From Rotaria socialis (Eukaryota > Rotifera > Eurotatoria > Philodinida > Philodinidae), in assembly GCA_905331475.1 (NCBI GenBank), contig CAJNYU010000213.1:1-64000 (forward strand): DNA of 64,000 nt, read 5' to 3'. Of the stretch, positions 50,088 to 63,386 are shown in pieces; positions within the stretch are counted from its first letter, which is position 1; each line of letters begins with the position of its first letter. Under the pieces are notes generated by a model. It had not been told where the DNA came from. It saw only the letters and a program-made list of their open reading frames with translations, and did not search any database. The position numbers were made by a program, and so were the translations under genes.

Positions 50088-53000
50088 ATGGGTACATATG
50101 ATCAAATGATAGTTGATAATCGATATTCTGGTGACTTTGATAATGAAAATTATTTATTTTCCAAGGAATCTGATGCACAAGAAGATAGTTCGAACAAAGA
50201 TGACGATGCGAATGGTTTACTGGGGCGTAGAGTTTATTTAGAATCTCCATCGTTCGGTAATAAAGAAGAAGAAGATATGTACAGATATGTTTCAAGTCGT
50301 TTAACTAATCATACGGGATCTTTAATTGACACAAAAGTACCGGCACCAACCGGAGCAACATTAATGGATTCACTCGACTATGAATTAGATGTTATGGGCA
50401 CTAATAATACTCGATCTCAAATACCCCATCGACGAGAGTCAAATCCAGTCAAATCGCAAGGACAATTATCTACTACTTTAACAACTATGCCAAGGTAAAT
50501 ATGTGTATGTTATTTTTAAAGAATCAACAAATAGGAGTTTTTTTCCCCGTAAAGAGCTGATCCTCGACAAGATCCTCTCTTGGGTCCTTTGCTTGCTGAA
50601 CTTGATGCGATGTCTAATCAACAGCAGCAGCAACAAATACCACCAATTCCTTTTACTCCTCCTCGTCGACCTTCTACTCATCGAAGGAATTCATTGCCCT
50701 ATCAATCTAGTTTTGTTCGACCAACCGGTTCATCTCAAACTAATCATGGTAAAGTTTTCTTCGTTCTTTTACTTTACATTTTAAAAATTTATTTAACGAA
50801 AAGTAATGATATCACTTTTATTTAAATATAGCTCGTTGAAGTAAAAGCGCATGACAAGATGAAACGTTGTAGTTTCGTTTCATTCCTTTCGTTTTTCTTT
50901 CATTTAAAATTTTTCTTCTATTTAATAAAAAAAAACATATTTCAACTGTGTAGACAAAAGTCGTAAAATGGTATTAACAGTAAATGTTGTTTATGGAGTA
51001 CGGTTGTCATAAGAACAAAGAGTAGAATAATATATATATATATAGATGAAACAATAGTCAATTTAATTGAATTTTTTTTTCAGTTTTATCAAACATAGCA
51101 AATCGAGCAGTAACTGACGCATTGTTTGAAGTTGAATTATTGGATACCTTAGATTCGAAAGATCAACCACAACAACAACAACAGCAGCAGCAGCAGCAAC
51201 AGCGGCAGCATCAAATGGATCCTTATTCGACTTCAAACATAAATTTATCAAATTATTCTCAATTTCAACCACAAATACCATCTCGTTTTGCACAAATTGA
51301 TAATAGTGATATATTTGTCCCTTCATCTTATAGTAGTGAGCCTAATTCATTTTTGAATTATTTTGGTCCAGAAGATCAATTATTTCAAAGACCCACATTT
51401 AATTCTCTTGGACAAAATTATATACCCAATACGAGACAACAGCAACCACCACCACCACCACCTCAATTTAATCAACGTGTTCCTTCATTGGATCAAACTC
51501 ATATTCATTTATCACCAACACAACGAACGTCCTATGCCAGACCTCAGTTAACACCAAATGCTATCAATAGTCAACAACAACAACAACAAACATCAGTATA
51601 TTCTGTTCCATCAAATCAACAAAATAGAAATGTATTTGATGAATATCAAAAATTTCCACCACAGCAACAATATAATGAATTAAACACACGCCAAATAAAT
51701 CCGCCAAACAATCAAGAAATGTTTTTTACAGATGCAAAAGATGATCAATTCGAACAGCAGTCACCTGTAATCAGTCAACGTAGCAATGATCAACTAGATC
51801 AAGATTCTAAACGGCAAGGTAAATTGTTTAGAACTTTATTGAATAAATAATGAATCTCTTCTATGTCGTTGAAAGCTGTTTGGAGTGAGTTACAACGGAC
51901 AAGTGCTAAAACTCAAGAGAAAAAGTCTAAAAAACGAGAAGCAATGAATCGAAGCAAAGGAACATTTGGTTCCAGTTCCACGTGGAATAGTGCCGGTAGT
52001 CAACCATTAGCAACACAGTTCAAGCCACCCCAACGCATTGTTCATCACCCACCACCAATAACAAAACCAAGTCAAAGCGAAGAATATATCGATACGAATA
52101 GAAATAAAGAAAATGTTTATCGACCACCAGCAAGAAGATATGAAAAGTTAAATCTTCCTATTGACAATGAAAACGAAAGATATGAACACGAGCCTAAAAT
52201 AGTATCATTATCATCATCACCGTCAACTAAGCCACCACGCCAATCTAGTTTACCTGTTACATTTAATTTGAATACGAATGAAAAATCTCACAGTGAATCT
52301 ACGTCTGGTGTTATGACTGTCCCACTTGGTAAATTCGCCAATTTAATTGAATAGAAAAAGAACATCTAGTATATCTATTTGTTTGTTTATTGTTTTTTTT
52401 TATATAGATAGTCACATTACTCGTGATGGAGATAAAATTTCGTTGAATATTGATTTACGTCTTGTTGACATACAAAACATTAGACAACAACAACAACAGC
52501 AACAGCAGCAAGCACCAGATCCTGGCCATTGGTCTAATTTCGATCCATTAGAACGACATATTCGAAAATTAGAACGTAATATTGATCAAGTAAGAGAAAG
52601 TGTCGATGAATTTACACTATATAACTGAGTCATATTAGTCTTTACCAACAACAAATCCACCTCAACGAAGTCCAACAATGCCAAGTACCGGTGTTAATGC
52701 ATCAATGGGTCGATATGGAAAAGCGCCAACAGGAACAAATCGTAGTGGATATAATCCGCCAATTTATGGAGGAGATTATAATTACAATGATACAAGTCGA
52801 GATGAAGGTAACGAATAGATTTCGATTTGCTTAAACAGGATTTATTTCTATTTTGATTTTTCTAAGATTCCTACTTATCAAAATTGAACCAGACAAAAAA
52901 ATTTTCGCAATTTAAACCTTATACTGGTCGAGATTATGATCAGTTTAAAAAGAATTATGGTTTTGGTTCGGGTCATCTTGGCTCGGATTTTGATAATACT

Positions 53001-55561
53001 ACTCATAAAGAAAAAGTATTTAGCTTTTGCTAATTTTCTCTAGGATTACAACGTTTCTCTATTTTATTTTTCATATAGATGGAAAAATTAGCCAAAACAA
53101 GACAATATGCTCAACAGATCGAAGCAAGAAATAAGAAAAAATTATCGGATGGTTCTCGTCGTACATATTCAGACACAAGATTACCAGCAGAAGCATCTAA
53201 ATCATCACGGGTAACTGATCTGTATCATGTGTAATGTCTCCTTTTTTTCAATTCTTGCTGTTAAACATATTTTCTATATCATAAGCCACCCCTGTGCACG
53301 AACAAATAAAATGAATGCACCTATCGTTATCATCACTGTTCCATATTGGAACCTTTATTAATATAAAATTAAACGATTTGATTCAAGATAAAAAAATCTA
53401 GCGATCAATCGTACGAAAAAAAAAGAACAGGGTACAGATTTATCGACGTATACGAAATCAAAAATTGACTACTTATGATGATCATCGATAATTTGAGTTG
53501 TATGCTTTCTCTTTTGTGTACGCATGTGAAGCTGACATTTAAAATAATAATAATAGTGCATGATTATTTGCTTATCTTATATATTTGTGAATGCATGGGC
53601 CTACAATGAGAATGTATTTTTCTAATCAAGGCTTTTTGTTGTCTGACGTGATCGATGAGAATTTTAGAAATGACTTTTTCCATAAGAGGCTCTAATCGAT
53701 ATGCGCATAGCTGTTCATTTATTTGGTTACAACATGAGAAATCTGCTCGACACATGAATCGCTAATCGTGTGAGTTCTGTTGCTTTGACTGTAAATCAGT
53801 AACAGCTCAATGTGCTTCGAGTTATAGTTTTACTTCTCTATGCAGAAAAAAAAATTGCATCAGTACGTTTCATAATAATAGCTTTGGTATACATTTTAGA
53901 CACTAAAAATATCGTATTTTTCTATTAACAAATAAAAAGCAGACAATTCAATCGTGAGCTATAAGACTATTTAGCTACTAAGAAAGACTAGCAAACTTCC
54001 AATCTAAGCCAATCAATAGAGCATAACATTTTTTGCTTTTGACTAATGCACAGATACTGATTGAATTGATTGACTATGGCAACTTGTATCGCGTATGAAT
54101 AAGAGAAAAGAGCATGGTACAGTTTTTAAATTCGCCATCGGTGCATTGCATAGATATAGTTCTAACGTTAACATTTCAGGTAGTAGATATTTAAGAAAGG
54201 TAAAATTCTCTATTGAATAAATCTCTCTCGCGATACCGTTTGACTACAGAATTGATCTATTCTTTGTTGCGCTAATCTACGCATAAGGCATTGACAGAAA
54301 ATCTCTTGCGGTAATCGAAAGAGGTTATCTCTTAGAAACAAACATAAATCGAAGCATTTCTACTTCATAGTTACCAAATTGAAGTACTGAAATGAACCAT
54401 AACATGATGACGCTCCTTTGAGTCAAAATCGATAATAAATCAGATAAAATAAAGTGAAACAGCTGATTCGTACAAACCAAGATGCGAACCTTTCTTCTAT
54501 TGTATCAGAATATACTTACAAGTAGAGTAGCTATTTAGATTAATCATATATTTCAGGAGAAAACTTCTCAACTAGTAAAACATCACTTGTATCTAGTAGT
54601 TTATCTCTGCAAAACGTTACATATAGAGACTAGAAAATCGGATTGTCTAATGTTTCTAGAGCTAAATATAGAATTCTTTCGTTAACTATCATAAAAATGC
54701 AGCATTGGAGCAGTAATAGAACATAAATTCTTCTTTGAGCATCGAGTATAGTTAATTTAGTTCTAATTAAATAATGTGCAGAATCTCCGATGAAAGTAGA
54801 TTTATGAATTGAAACATTTCCTTCGTAAGATATTGAAAAAGAATAATTCAAATAGAATGAATTCTTCCACAATGGTGAAAAAATAGCACATTTTTTATCG
54901 TATGAAATTCTAAAAATGTTAAAACTTATTTATTTTTCTATAGCTTTCGGTATTTCCTTATACATCGGTTCGTGCAAAACAATACTCAGGTAAATCAGCG
55001 CACTCTTCGCCTCCTAGTATAAATGGCATACTACCATATATTCCTGCACGTCGTCCAACTGAAGTTCTTTATCGACCAGTACTACCTGTTCCAAGACAAC
55101 TCATGATATCACCACAACATGAAGATAATGAGACTATCGTGACTCTAAGTACGCATCACGAAGATGAATATACTCCAAGACAACCTACAATGAGTCCACT
55201 TCAAAAACGACACGAACAGAGAGTTCAGAGTGATAGTCGTCATATTGGCAATGTTACAAAACTGGATCAATCTCGAGCTAATCAAAGATATTATTCATCA
55301 TTACCAAAACATGTGCCCATAGCACGTTCAAATAACAATGATATTAAACGACGACCAGTTAGATTTGATAAACTGCTTCTGCATGATGAATCAACAAATT
55401 CATCTGCACAACAAAATGGACCCATTCAAGAACGACAGCAACATAAACTACTACCAAATATTGATCAATCCATAAATCAACAACAAAATACTACAAAGAT
55501 GATAACTGAAGCAGCACGCCAAGAATTGAATGAACCATCTGTAAATGATAAAGAACAATAA
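50088..55561 (+). CDS. Large Gln-rich disordered protein, possibly JHY-like
   Basis: Nine exons fit in phase: 50088-50494, 50555-50748, 51084-51818, 51876-52328, 52408-52589, 52639-52807, 52867-53015, 53079-53210 and 54944-55561, totalling 3039 nt and 1012 residues. Introns are 49-335 nt except the last, at 1.7 kb. The start is the ATG at 50088; an upstream GTG-led frame is ignored. Four poly-Gln runs are present (near 50620, 51170, 51567 and 52483) and one poly-Pro run (51447). The best-conserved-looking part spans exons 5-8: DPGHWSNFDPLERHIRKLERN, then FKPYTGRDYDQFKKNYGFGS and MEKLAKTRQYAQQIEARNKK. The last block recalls the C-terminal region of JHY (C11orf63), a ciliogenesis protein, but this is from memory and weak. 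Otherwise the product is unrecognised. Confidence 0.68.
51168..51210 (+). repeat. CAA/CAG repeat encoding poly-Gln
   Basis: A mixed CAA/CAG tract encodes about 12 consecutive glutamines, then RQHQ. The interruptions by CAA and CGG would slow repeat slippage. Shorter runs of the same kind occur in the same gene at about 50620, 51567 and 52483. Confidence 0.85.
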
Positions 55562-57168
55562 ATAGTTCACAGTTAAACAAAAAGCTGATACTCGATTGAG
55601 CGATAAAGGTTATGTAATCATTAGAAAACCACTCTCGTGCATGTTACAATCATGGTTAATATGTTTCAAAAATTCAAGATCACGTCGATAAATAGAAGTT
55701 GGTCATCAATACGAGATCATTTTCTTATGCTTTTTCTTTCTTTTGACTGTCTTAGATCCGCCATGAAAATAATTTCATTTTTCTAAATTCTTTTTCTGAA
55801 TCCTAGTAACTGTAGATAATTATTAAAGCTCATATTTCCCTTGACAATCTATTATTTGTTTTTTATTCATCACCTCTATTGGGTATAAACTAACAAAAAT
55901 AAGTGATAATGAGTTCTTCTGTTGATATGAGAAAACAACTCATCTTGATATAAGTCTACTTCCAATTTTAGAACCTATAAAACTTAGATATCACATATCG
56001 ACTTCTAGTATGCGAAGATAAGCTAGATATGCTCATGTTTTTCTGTACTCTTTCATTCCAACTATAGAATTAATATCAATGGCCTTCGTCAACCATACAC
56101 TAAGTTTATCAGACACAAAGTTGTAGTAATTTGAAAGAACATGTGTCATTCACGATTATGTGGTGTGATAGAGAAAAATTGTTCTTTCTGATTTTTGATG
56201 ACCATTCTATTTACTTCCTTGTGTCATTCCGTATCATCTAATATTGTCCTTAGTAGAACCGTGCCATCATATTAGTTTTTGTTTTCCATTATTTCTCCAT
56301 GTTTTTTTTTCTTCATGTACACAACGTTTCTATTTTATGATGAATAAACGTCATTGTTTTTTAATATCTTGTTTTCTTGGCGTTATCCATTTGTAGTGCA
56401 ACATAGATGGGGATATGCTTTCATGTTATGAAAATTAAATAAACTTAAGAAATGGCTAATGAACTAATCTGCTTTTGTTTTTCATGAGACATGCATTAAA
56501 CTGAGATGTTTCGATTTGATTTTCGTAGTAGAGATCAATGTCGATTAATTACTAAACGAAAGAGTTCGTTGATTAAAAGCAGCTTTTATCAATAGGCGAC
56601 CTGTGAGAAATAAGATTAGAATAACCATATATTTTCGTTGGAGATTTTGTTCTACCTCTAATAGAACTTAATATTGCTTAGAAATATTCAAATTCCGCTC
56701 GACTATAGGAAACGTTCAGACTACTATCGAAATACTCGACATTAATATTTGAATAATTTCCAAATTTTGGTTCAGCACACGCGTCTAACTTTTATTCATA
56801 AAAAAAGGAAAAAAGTAAAAGAATTTTTGTCAACGTCAACATGAATAATACAAATATCAAAATAAATCATGGAATATACAAGAGCTGGATACCGAAAAAT
56901 TAAAAGCATTACTCATCAACTGTGTTTAGTAACATCTCTAGAGACAATCTATAATCACGTTAGGATTTTCGCCTTTCATAGAAATCAATTCTTCAGTCCA
57001 GAAAGACAAATCATCTAGTCGTTTCTACTATAAAGAATTGATTTATATAATATTTATCAACTTTTCTACGTTCTTTTATTTCATTCGTAATCACCAAAAA
57101 CAAAAAAAAGACTCAAACATTCAAACAAAAGAAAAAAATAGAATAAAAAAAAATCTGATGCGATTATA
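55562..57168. other. Intergenic between convergent genes
   Basis: No supported gene. Contains the 3' flanks of the Gln-rich gene (plus) and the Ser-rich gene (minus). T-rich and A-rich runs are present near 56300-56320 and 57100-57150. Confidence 0.4.
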
Positions 57169-58167
57169 TTATATATACATAGTCTCGCTCGTAGTACCAC
57201 AGATTAGTTTATTTTGATTACATAAACTTTGAGAATGAGAGATTCGTTTAGTTTGTTCAACAGGTTGATGTTTAATAATAAGATTACAGTCGGCGATCGG
57301 AAAGAATATTGCATCATGGCTGTGATTTACTAATGTTGTATTTACTCGTGAAACTGTATAATTCGATCGTGGAGAATTCTTTGGAGATATCGATGGCGTA
57401 CGTATGGACGTTGATGATGATGATCTACTTCTAGACGAAGGTGACGAAATATTTTCATTTAAAAGAATATCTTGATCATTTTTTTCTGTGTCTGATAAAT
57501 TCGAACATGCATATGATTCTAGTTTATTTGATGCCGGTGGTAATGTTTCACTTTTTGATAAACGAATTGTCTTAAATTTTGTTGAAAGAAATTTTTTAAC
57601 TTTATCTAATTTATTTTCATATTGTTTTTCACGTAATTGTTTCCAATTAATGGTTGGATATTGAAATCGATTTGAATTACTAGTAGTTTCTTTTGATGTT
57701 TTATGGCAAATGATTTTATTGTTGAGATCAGTCGTTCTGTGAGACATGATACTTGAGTCAATTTTATGATTTGTTAAATCACTAGAATCAGAACCCATCG
57801 CTGAATCCGGATAGATTTCATCGGTTAAATTATCTATTGGTTCATTTTTTATATAACTAGACGAAGAATTCGATTCAAGCAATGATTGATCGACGCTAAG
57901 ATCATATTGAATTTTACCTAACGATTTCGATCGTTGATCGGCTAGACTATGTGAACGTCCTCGTCTTCGTATTGTTGCGTCTGCTGCAATATAATCTGTA
58001 TATGTATAATTAATATTCGATGACTGAACATTTTTATTAGCTTTTTTCGAACGTAAAAGTGTGCGAAATTGAGCTGCAATTTCAAGTGGATTTTGATTGG
58101 AACAATTGAGTAATTCAAGATGTTGAAGTGCAGCTGAACCCAAATCAAATTGTGGTGTATTGCTCAT
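57169..58167 (-). CDS. Intronless Ser-rich protein of unknown function
   Basis: A single open frame of 332 codons, long for DNA this AT-rich. The N-terminus reads MSNTPQFDLGSAALQHLELL, followed by a short helical segment IAAQFRTLLRSKKAN. Later come a basic/Ser patch RRRGRSHSLADQRSKSLGK, a predicted helix WKQLREKQYENKLDKVKKFL next to an amphipathic basic stretch, and a Ser/Arg run (SSRSRSSSSTSIRTPSISP) that resembles a phosphorylation-rich linker. No membrane segment, signal peptide or known domain is visible. Most neighbours are multi-exon, so this could be the main coding exon of a longer gene, but the ATG and stop make a self-contained product. Confidence 0.7.
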   Translation of the reverse strand: MSNTPQFDLGSAALQHLELLNCSNQNPLEIAAQFRTLLRSKKANKNVQSSNINYTYTDYIAADATIRRRGRSHSLADQRSKSLGKIQYDLSVDQSLLESNSSSSYIKNEPIDNLTDEIYPDSAMGSDSSDLTNHKIDSSIMSHRTTDLNNKIICHKTSKETTSNSNRFQYPTINWKQLREKQYENKLDKVKKFLSTKFKTIRLSKSETLPPASNKLESYACSNLSDTEKNDQDILLNENISSPSSRSRSSSSTSIRTPSISPKNSPRSNYTVSRVNTTLVNHSHDAIFFPIADCNLIIKHQPVEQTKRISHSQSLCNQNKLICGTTSETMYI

Positions 58168-60957
58168 TTTAATTTACATCTAAACGATACAAATGACAAA
58201 TGCATATCTCTATGTCAATGGGATTCATTTTTTTTATTCTCGTGTTAGAGAATATGACAACAAAAAAAACGTTAAAGATGTTATCAAATTTCCATCGAGA
58301 CTTCTTTTCGGCTATCAGCAATAACTCATTCAAATGTTGAAAACGTAACACATATTCTATTTACATGTATGGATAAATTACGTAAGCGCGCTGGTTGTAA
58401 GTACTACTATCCTTTACTCATGTTTATACACAAAGGAATACTTGACGATAGCAATACATCACATGAAATATTTGAAAAGACCGTTGTTTATTCATTAGCA
58501 CAGAAGAAGAAAAGTGGCAAGGTTGATAGCGGATAATCAAACTTAACAATCATACAGTCTATTGATACAATCATTGATCTACTTGTTCTATTCAATGAGA
58601 AAAATCAATACTATAATATTCTGCCATCCTAATACGCAAAGCGAACGAGTTCATTAATCAATCTATATTATCTCATCGCAAGAAGAAGAAAAATAGCCAA
58701 ATATGTACTCAAATATGAAAATCCAAACAAACGATCGCATTCAACTTGAACTTGACGAGACGCAAACTATTGTACATCTTTTCTCGATGTCAATTAAATT
58801 TGTCTATACATTTTGTCTCATGTCTTAATCTCAAACAAGGCATACATACTTACATAGTCGAAGTTGATTTATCGAAAAAAAAAAACATTTACATGGTAAA
58901 GCAAAGGCAGTGAATACGATTTGGTTGACATTACGAGACAAAGTTGAGCATTGTGTGGGAGTGCACATAAGAGTAAAAGACAAATCTATTGATCAAATAC
59001 ATACAGTCAAGATTTTTGCCATCGTATAGATATCGTTCAAGGTTTTTTTGTGAGCATCGACTGACGTAAATGGCGAAGTATGTTATATATCGGATTTCAA
59101 GAGATAAGCTAACTTACCTATTTTTAATATTCAATGACTTCTTTTTAAGGACAAATACATATAAACTTACTATGACTATCATTTAATTTAAGTATGGCAT
59201 ATGTTATCTTCGTAATACGTTGTTGTATAAAAGATGCTATTTCTCGATTTAAGATTTTCTCATTATCAAAAACTGATTTATGTTGTATTGCGTGATATTG
59301 AACTGAAAATCTGTGTACAGATTGAGCTACTTCGCTAGTATGTCTCGAAGAAATATGATTCACATGTATGATCATCTATAGCAGTAATAAGAATTTTAGT
59401 CTCAGCTTGAGAAAGTGAAAATCTCTAATTCATCTATAGTGTCATTCAACTATTTCAAACGATTGGCTATGGCTTATGTTGGAGCTGCTGATCTTTAATA
59501 TTATAAACTTTTAACATAATAGGCCTTAAAACAGGAAAAAGAAAAAGAACATTTTTCATTGTGAACTATTGATCGACTGTCCATCAAATCACACATACAG
59601 ATCTTAAAAGATCAACGAAGAAAGAAATCGAAAAAAAGAATCTTTAAAAACATAAAACTTATTGTGTCGCATGAGCCAGTCGACAGCTCAAAACTAACTA
59701 GTGGAATTTCTCTAGTTCCTAAAGAGAATAAACTCTAAAGCTAACATCCGTCTAAAGCTACAAATAGATTCAGTGCAAGATCGTCTAGTAGATTGAAAAT
59801 TCTTTTCGAGGAGAATATGAATCGTCTTCAATGAAATAGTTTTACTTGATGGTTATCGAACAAAATTTGCATGTTTCTAGTAAATTAAAAAAACACAACA
59901 ACAGCCGCGTAGAGACTAGTGAGAGCACCTGGGCCATATTATCTCAGGAATAGAAGAGAAAATTGTTATCAACGATGAATAACAATAGTAGAAGAATTGC
60001 AACATATTTAATGTCAAGAGAGCAGAAACGGAAGATTACTAACAGAATGGAAATAGGCCATGTGAGACAATCAAAAGTAAAGAAGAGAATAGTGTGCATT
60101 AAATGTTGAGGACACTTGCTCTTATGAACTGTTGTCGTAATCATGTAGGTCAAAAGCAACCAATCAATATACATAACCAACGATACTAGTTTTTATTTTA
60201 TACGACTCAACATCGAGGCTTAAAAATTGAATAAAAAAATAAAACTAATTGTACTTTTACTACACCATCAATACATGGAATGATTCTATATGATTCTAAT
60301 CTGTTCTCTTCAATAGAAAGAAAAAGCACATTCAACTAAATATTTGCATTAGACACGTGCTATTCCTACAGTTAATATCAATTTGATACTAATCAGAAAT
60401 GAACACATAATAACAAAAAAAGAAAACGACCACACATATCATGAAGCAATTCAAATGCGAAACTCGATGATTTATTGAAGAGTTCATAAGAACAAGAATC
60501 CGTTTTTTTTGCTTACCAGACTACATACCTAACATGAACAAATTTATAAATTCAACATAGCAAAGATGACAGGAAGCAACAAGTGTCTCGTGAACGAAAA
60601 AAAAGATTACTTTGTATAGAACATCAATAAACGATCATGATACATATATAGAACGAAAGAACGAGGGAGTAGCGCGTGAGACAAAGAATAGAAAAAGGAA
60701 CATAAAAAAGCCGAGAAGAAAAAAAAACGTTCAACATAATATTTACAACGAATTTACGTTCAGAACGGAGGAAAAGAGAGAAGGCAAAGATGCCTAGGCA
60801 TAGTTGTTCTCAACCAATAACGGCCACATGCATTTTTTTTTCTTTTTTTGCATTCGTCAACAATGATGATTGAACCAACTATGCATTCATAGAAACGACG
60901 AGAAAAATATGCAACATTCTTTACCATCATCAACATTTTAGATTCTAATCCATCGAA
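58168..60957. other. Intergenic region
   Basis: 2.8 kb without a supported gene. Short frames at 59145-59375 and 59944-60180 (minus) and 60612-60797 (plus) have no recognisable domain. It should contain the promoters of the divergent Ser-rich and small membrane-protein genes. Confidence 0.4.
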
Positions 60958-61221
60958 ATGCCGTTATTAAAAAGTGCTCAACGTCGTTTGAATACTCAAC
61001 GTGAAATAATCAATCATTTTTCTCAACTTATACCTTCATTTAATGATTTATTTGATGAGCGTTCATGGTATATATTCTTTATATGTTTAACTTTATTTTG
61101 TTTTCTTGTGGCATTTATTCTCAGTCGATTTGTTACATTAGTCGACGTTGATCACGATCATAAAAATCGAAACCGAAAAGCAGGTCGTTTTCCTGGAGTA
61201 AAGAGAACTCGGCTTTTATAA
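60958..61221 (+). CDS. Small single-pass membrane protein
   Basis: An 87-codon frame starting at the ATG at 60958, preceded by AAATCCATCGAA-like context. The N-terminal 35 residues are polar and basic (KSAQRRLNTQREI). One hydrophobic segment, about residues 37-59 (WYIFFICLTLFCFLVAFILSRF), is followed by an acidic-then-basic tail (DVDHDHKNRNRKAGRFPG). The layout is that of the animal small integral membrane proteins, but I cannot name the family. The stop is 110 nt from the stop of the convergent claudin-like gene. Confidence 0.65.
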   Translation: MPLLKSAQRRLNTQREIINHFSQLIPSFNDLFDERSWYIFFICLTLFCFLVAFILSRFVTLVDVDHDHKNRNRKAGRFPGVKRTRLL

Positions 61222-61331
61222 AAAAGAAAAAGAAAAAAAGCACACATTGTCAATCTAGTCAATCGTATAGTCGACAACAGCACCAATAGAACGAATTATT
61301 TATTTTTATTTATTTTTTGTTGTTTTTATTA

Positions 61332-63386
61332 TCAATGTTGCGCGAATTTTCGTTGTTTTTTTTGTAAGAACAGCCATAATACAGATGTGATGAAGCAAAA
61401 TATTATCTGTAAATAACCAAATGTAAATGAATATGATGCGTTAATTGAATGCGATGAACATAAATCATCGTCTAATATTTGTAATACTGTACAATAAGAT
61501 AGTTTACGTTCACTGATTAATATGGTATGCATGGTAACTACCACAAACATGCTGAATAGTGCTAAAAAAAAAGGGAAACAAAAGTAATTTAATGTCTATA
61601 AAAAAAAAACTAATTTCATAAAATAGTATTTTACCTGCAATAAGATAAATTATTCCGACAGTCATCGTAGCTAAAACCACATTATTCAGAATGCCTACAG
61701 ATATCCCAATAAATGTATTACAGCCAAGAAGAAGAATGATTAATATCGTGCAAGATGCTGCTACATTATATAAACCTAAAAATATGCGGAAACGGAATGA
61801 CGAGTGAATTTTGAAAAATTATAAGAATCAGGAATATTCGTTTTTATGTCATGAGATGAAGGCATAACCTTAGAACAAAAACAATCATTTCAATGTCGAA
61901 TGTTTATAACGTAAAAATTTACCTATTTTCGGACTTGAGTACTCATCAGATTTTTCGATCAATAAAACAAGCTTATCAAGAAAATTATCAACTAGAAAAA
62001 TTATTTTATACATAGTAAACCAATACAGAATTGTTATCTTATTGGAAATGGCAGTTAAAAATATATGGTCTGACTAAGTGCAATGTCTTTCTTGTGAGAA
62101 AATGAAAACATCCAGAATTGTCACATAATTGATTATAAATTTTCACTATAATTCCCGACTAGAATTGTCTGAGCGTTGTATTTGGTCAAAAAAGCACTTG
62201 AAAATGTGCGAATTATTTTTGACTTTATCATGATTAATAGTAAACAAATGGCGTGCAGTAAGTTTCAAATAAGAATGATTGCGAAGCACTTCGTTTTATA
62301 TATGTTAAAAGTCTATATAAATAATGGAACTGAATTATAGGTAACGAATAGCTATTATCAACTTACTATAAATAAAAAGATTGTAGTACTTTTATGTGAA
62401 AAAAGCTTCCGATTTCTTTGAGACACAGAAAAGCACCTAACATTTCTTAAGCTACAAAATAAAAGCGACTGATTGCTAAAGTTTGCATGCAATAAGATTG
62501 TTGTAATGATGTGTTATGTTCAGTCGAATTTAAGCGTTTAAAATTTTTTTTGTTTGTTTTGGATAGAAAATTAAGATAAAGAATAATGTGAAGATGTTTC
62601 AATCTTGTTCTACGTCTTGATGCCTCTTATGGTACTCTTTTCAATGATCGAAGTTGTAGATTTCTATCGATGATTAGTCATCTTATATTTCACATAAAAA
62701 AGAAATTGTTCATTTATGTATTTTATCTTAAATGTTTTTTAACGGTAAAAAGTGTTTTCATTTTTATTCAGCGAAAAAAATCCAAAGACTAATCTTGATA
62801 ATGACTATTATTGTTTTACTTAAGATAATATTGCCAACATATTTCATTAAACGGAACCTGTAGAAACACGGAAAAAAACAGAGTCCTAAAGAAAATTCTG
62901 ATACAGTGTCTAACAGAAAGAAAAACAATTATATTAAAAATAAATCGATTGATATTTACGTATGAGTTCATATCGAGGACTAGTCATTCCATAAAAATGA
63001 CCATCATATTGTGTGTCCGTCGTTTTTACTGCTCGACATTTTGGTAATTGTAAACGCGCTCGTACGTTACTTGATAAATAGTTGCATTGACGAAATAAAC
63101 CTTTATGTGTAGAAAACAATAAAAGATCATTTTCCATTCCTACAACAGTTGTTAATTGATTATAATTAAAATTTGATAATAATTTCGTTTCATTCGTGTT
63201 ATTGATTCTGTGAATTTTGCCACTTTTTTGGTCTTCAACGATGATCCATTTTGCGTATGGACGCAATTTAACTAAATCATAAACAAGTATTGACCAATAA
63301 TCAGTTGCAAATGTTAAAATAGCAATAAGATTTGTCAATGATGTGACTATAATTGATAAAATTTGTATTTTCAATAGAGCCACCAT
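61332..63386 (-). CDS. Claudin/PMP22-superfamily four-pass membrane protein
   Basis: Four exons, 63386-62960, 61991-61923, 61775-61635 and 61561-61332, sum to 867 nt and 288 residues, with agreeing phases; intron 1 is about 970 nt. The ATG at 63386 is preferred over an in-frame TTG upstream. Four hydrophobic segments are seen: IQILSIIVTSLTNLIAILTF, then TILIIILLLGCNTFIGI-like and VVLATMTVGIIYLIA segments around exons 3-4, and FTFGYLQIIFCFITSVLWLF near the C-terminus. The large first extracellular loop contains YWSILVYD, then HKGLFRQC and a later KC, which fits the W-(x)-GLW-C-C signature of the PMP22/EMP/claudin superfamily with Phe in place of the last Trp. Members act in cell junctions or as ion-channel subunits. 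Subfamily is undetermined. Confidence 0.72.
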
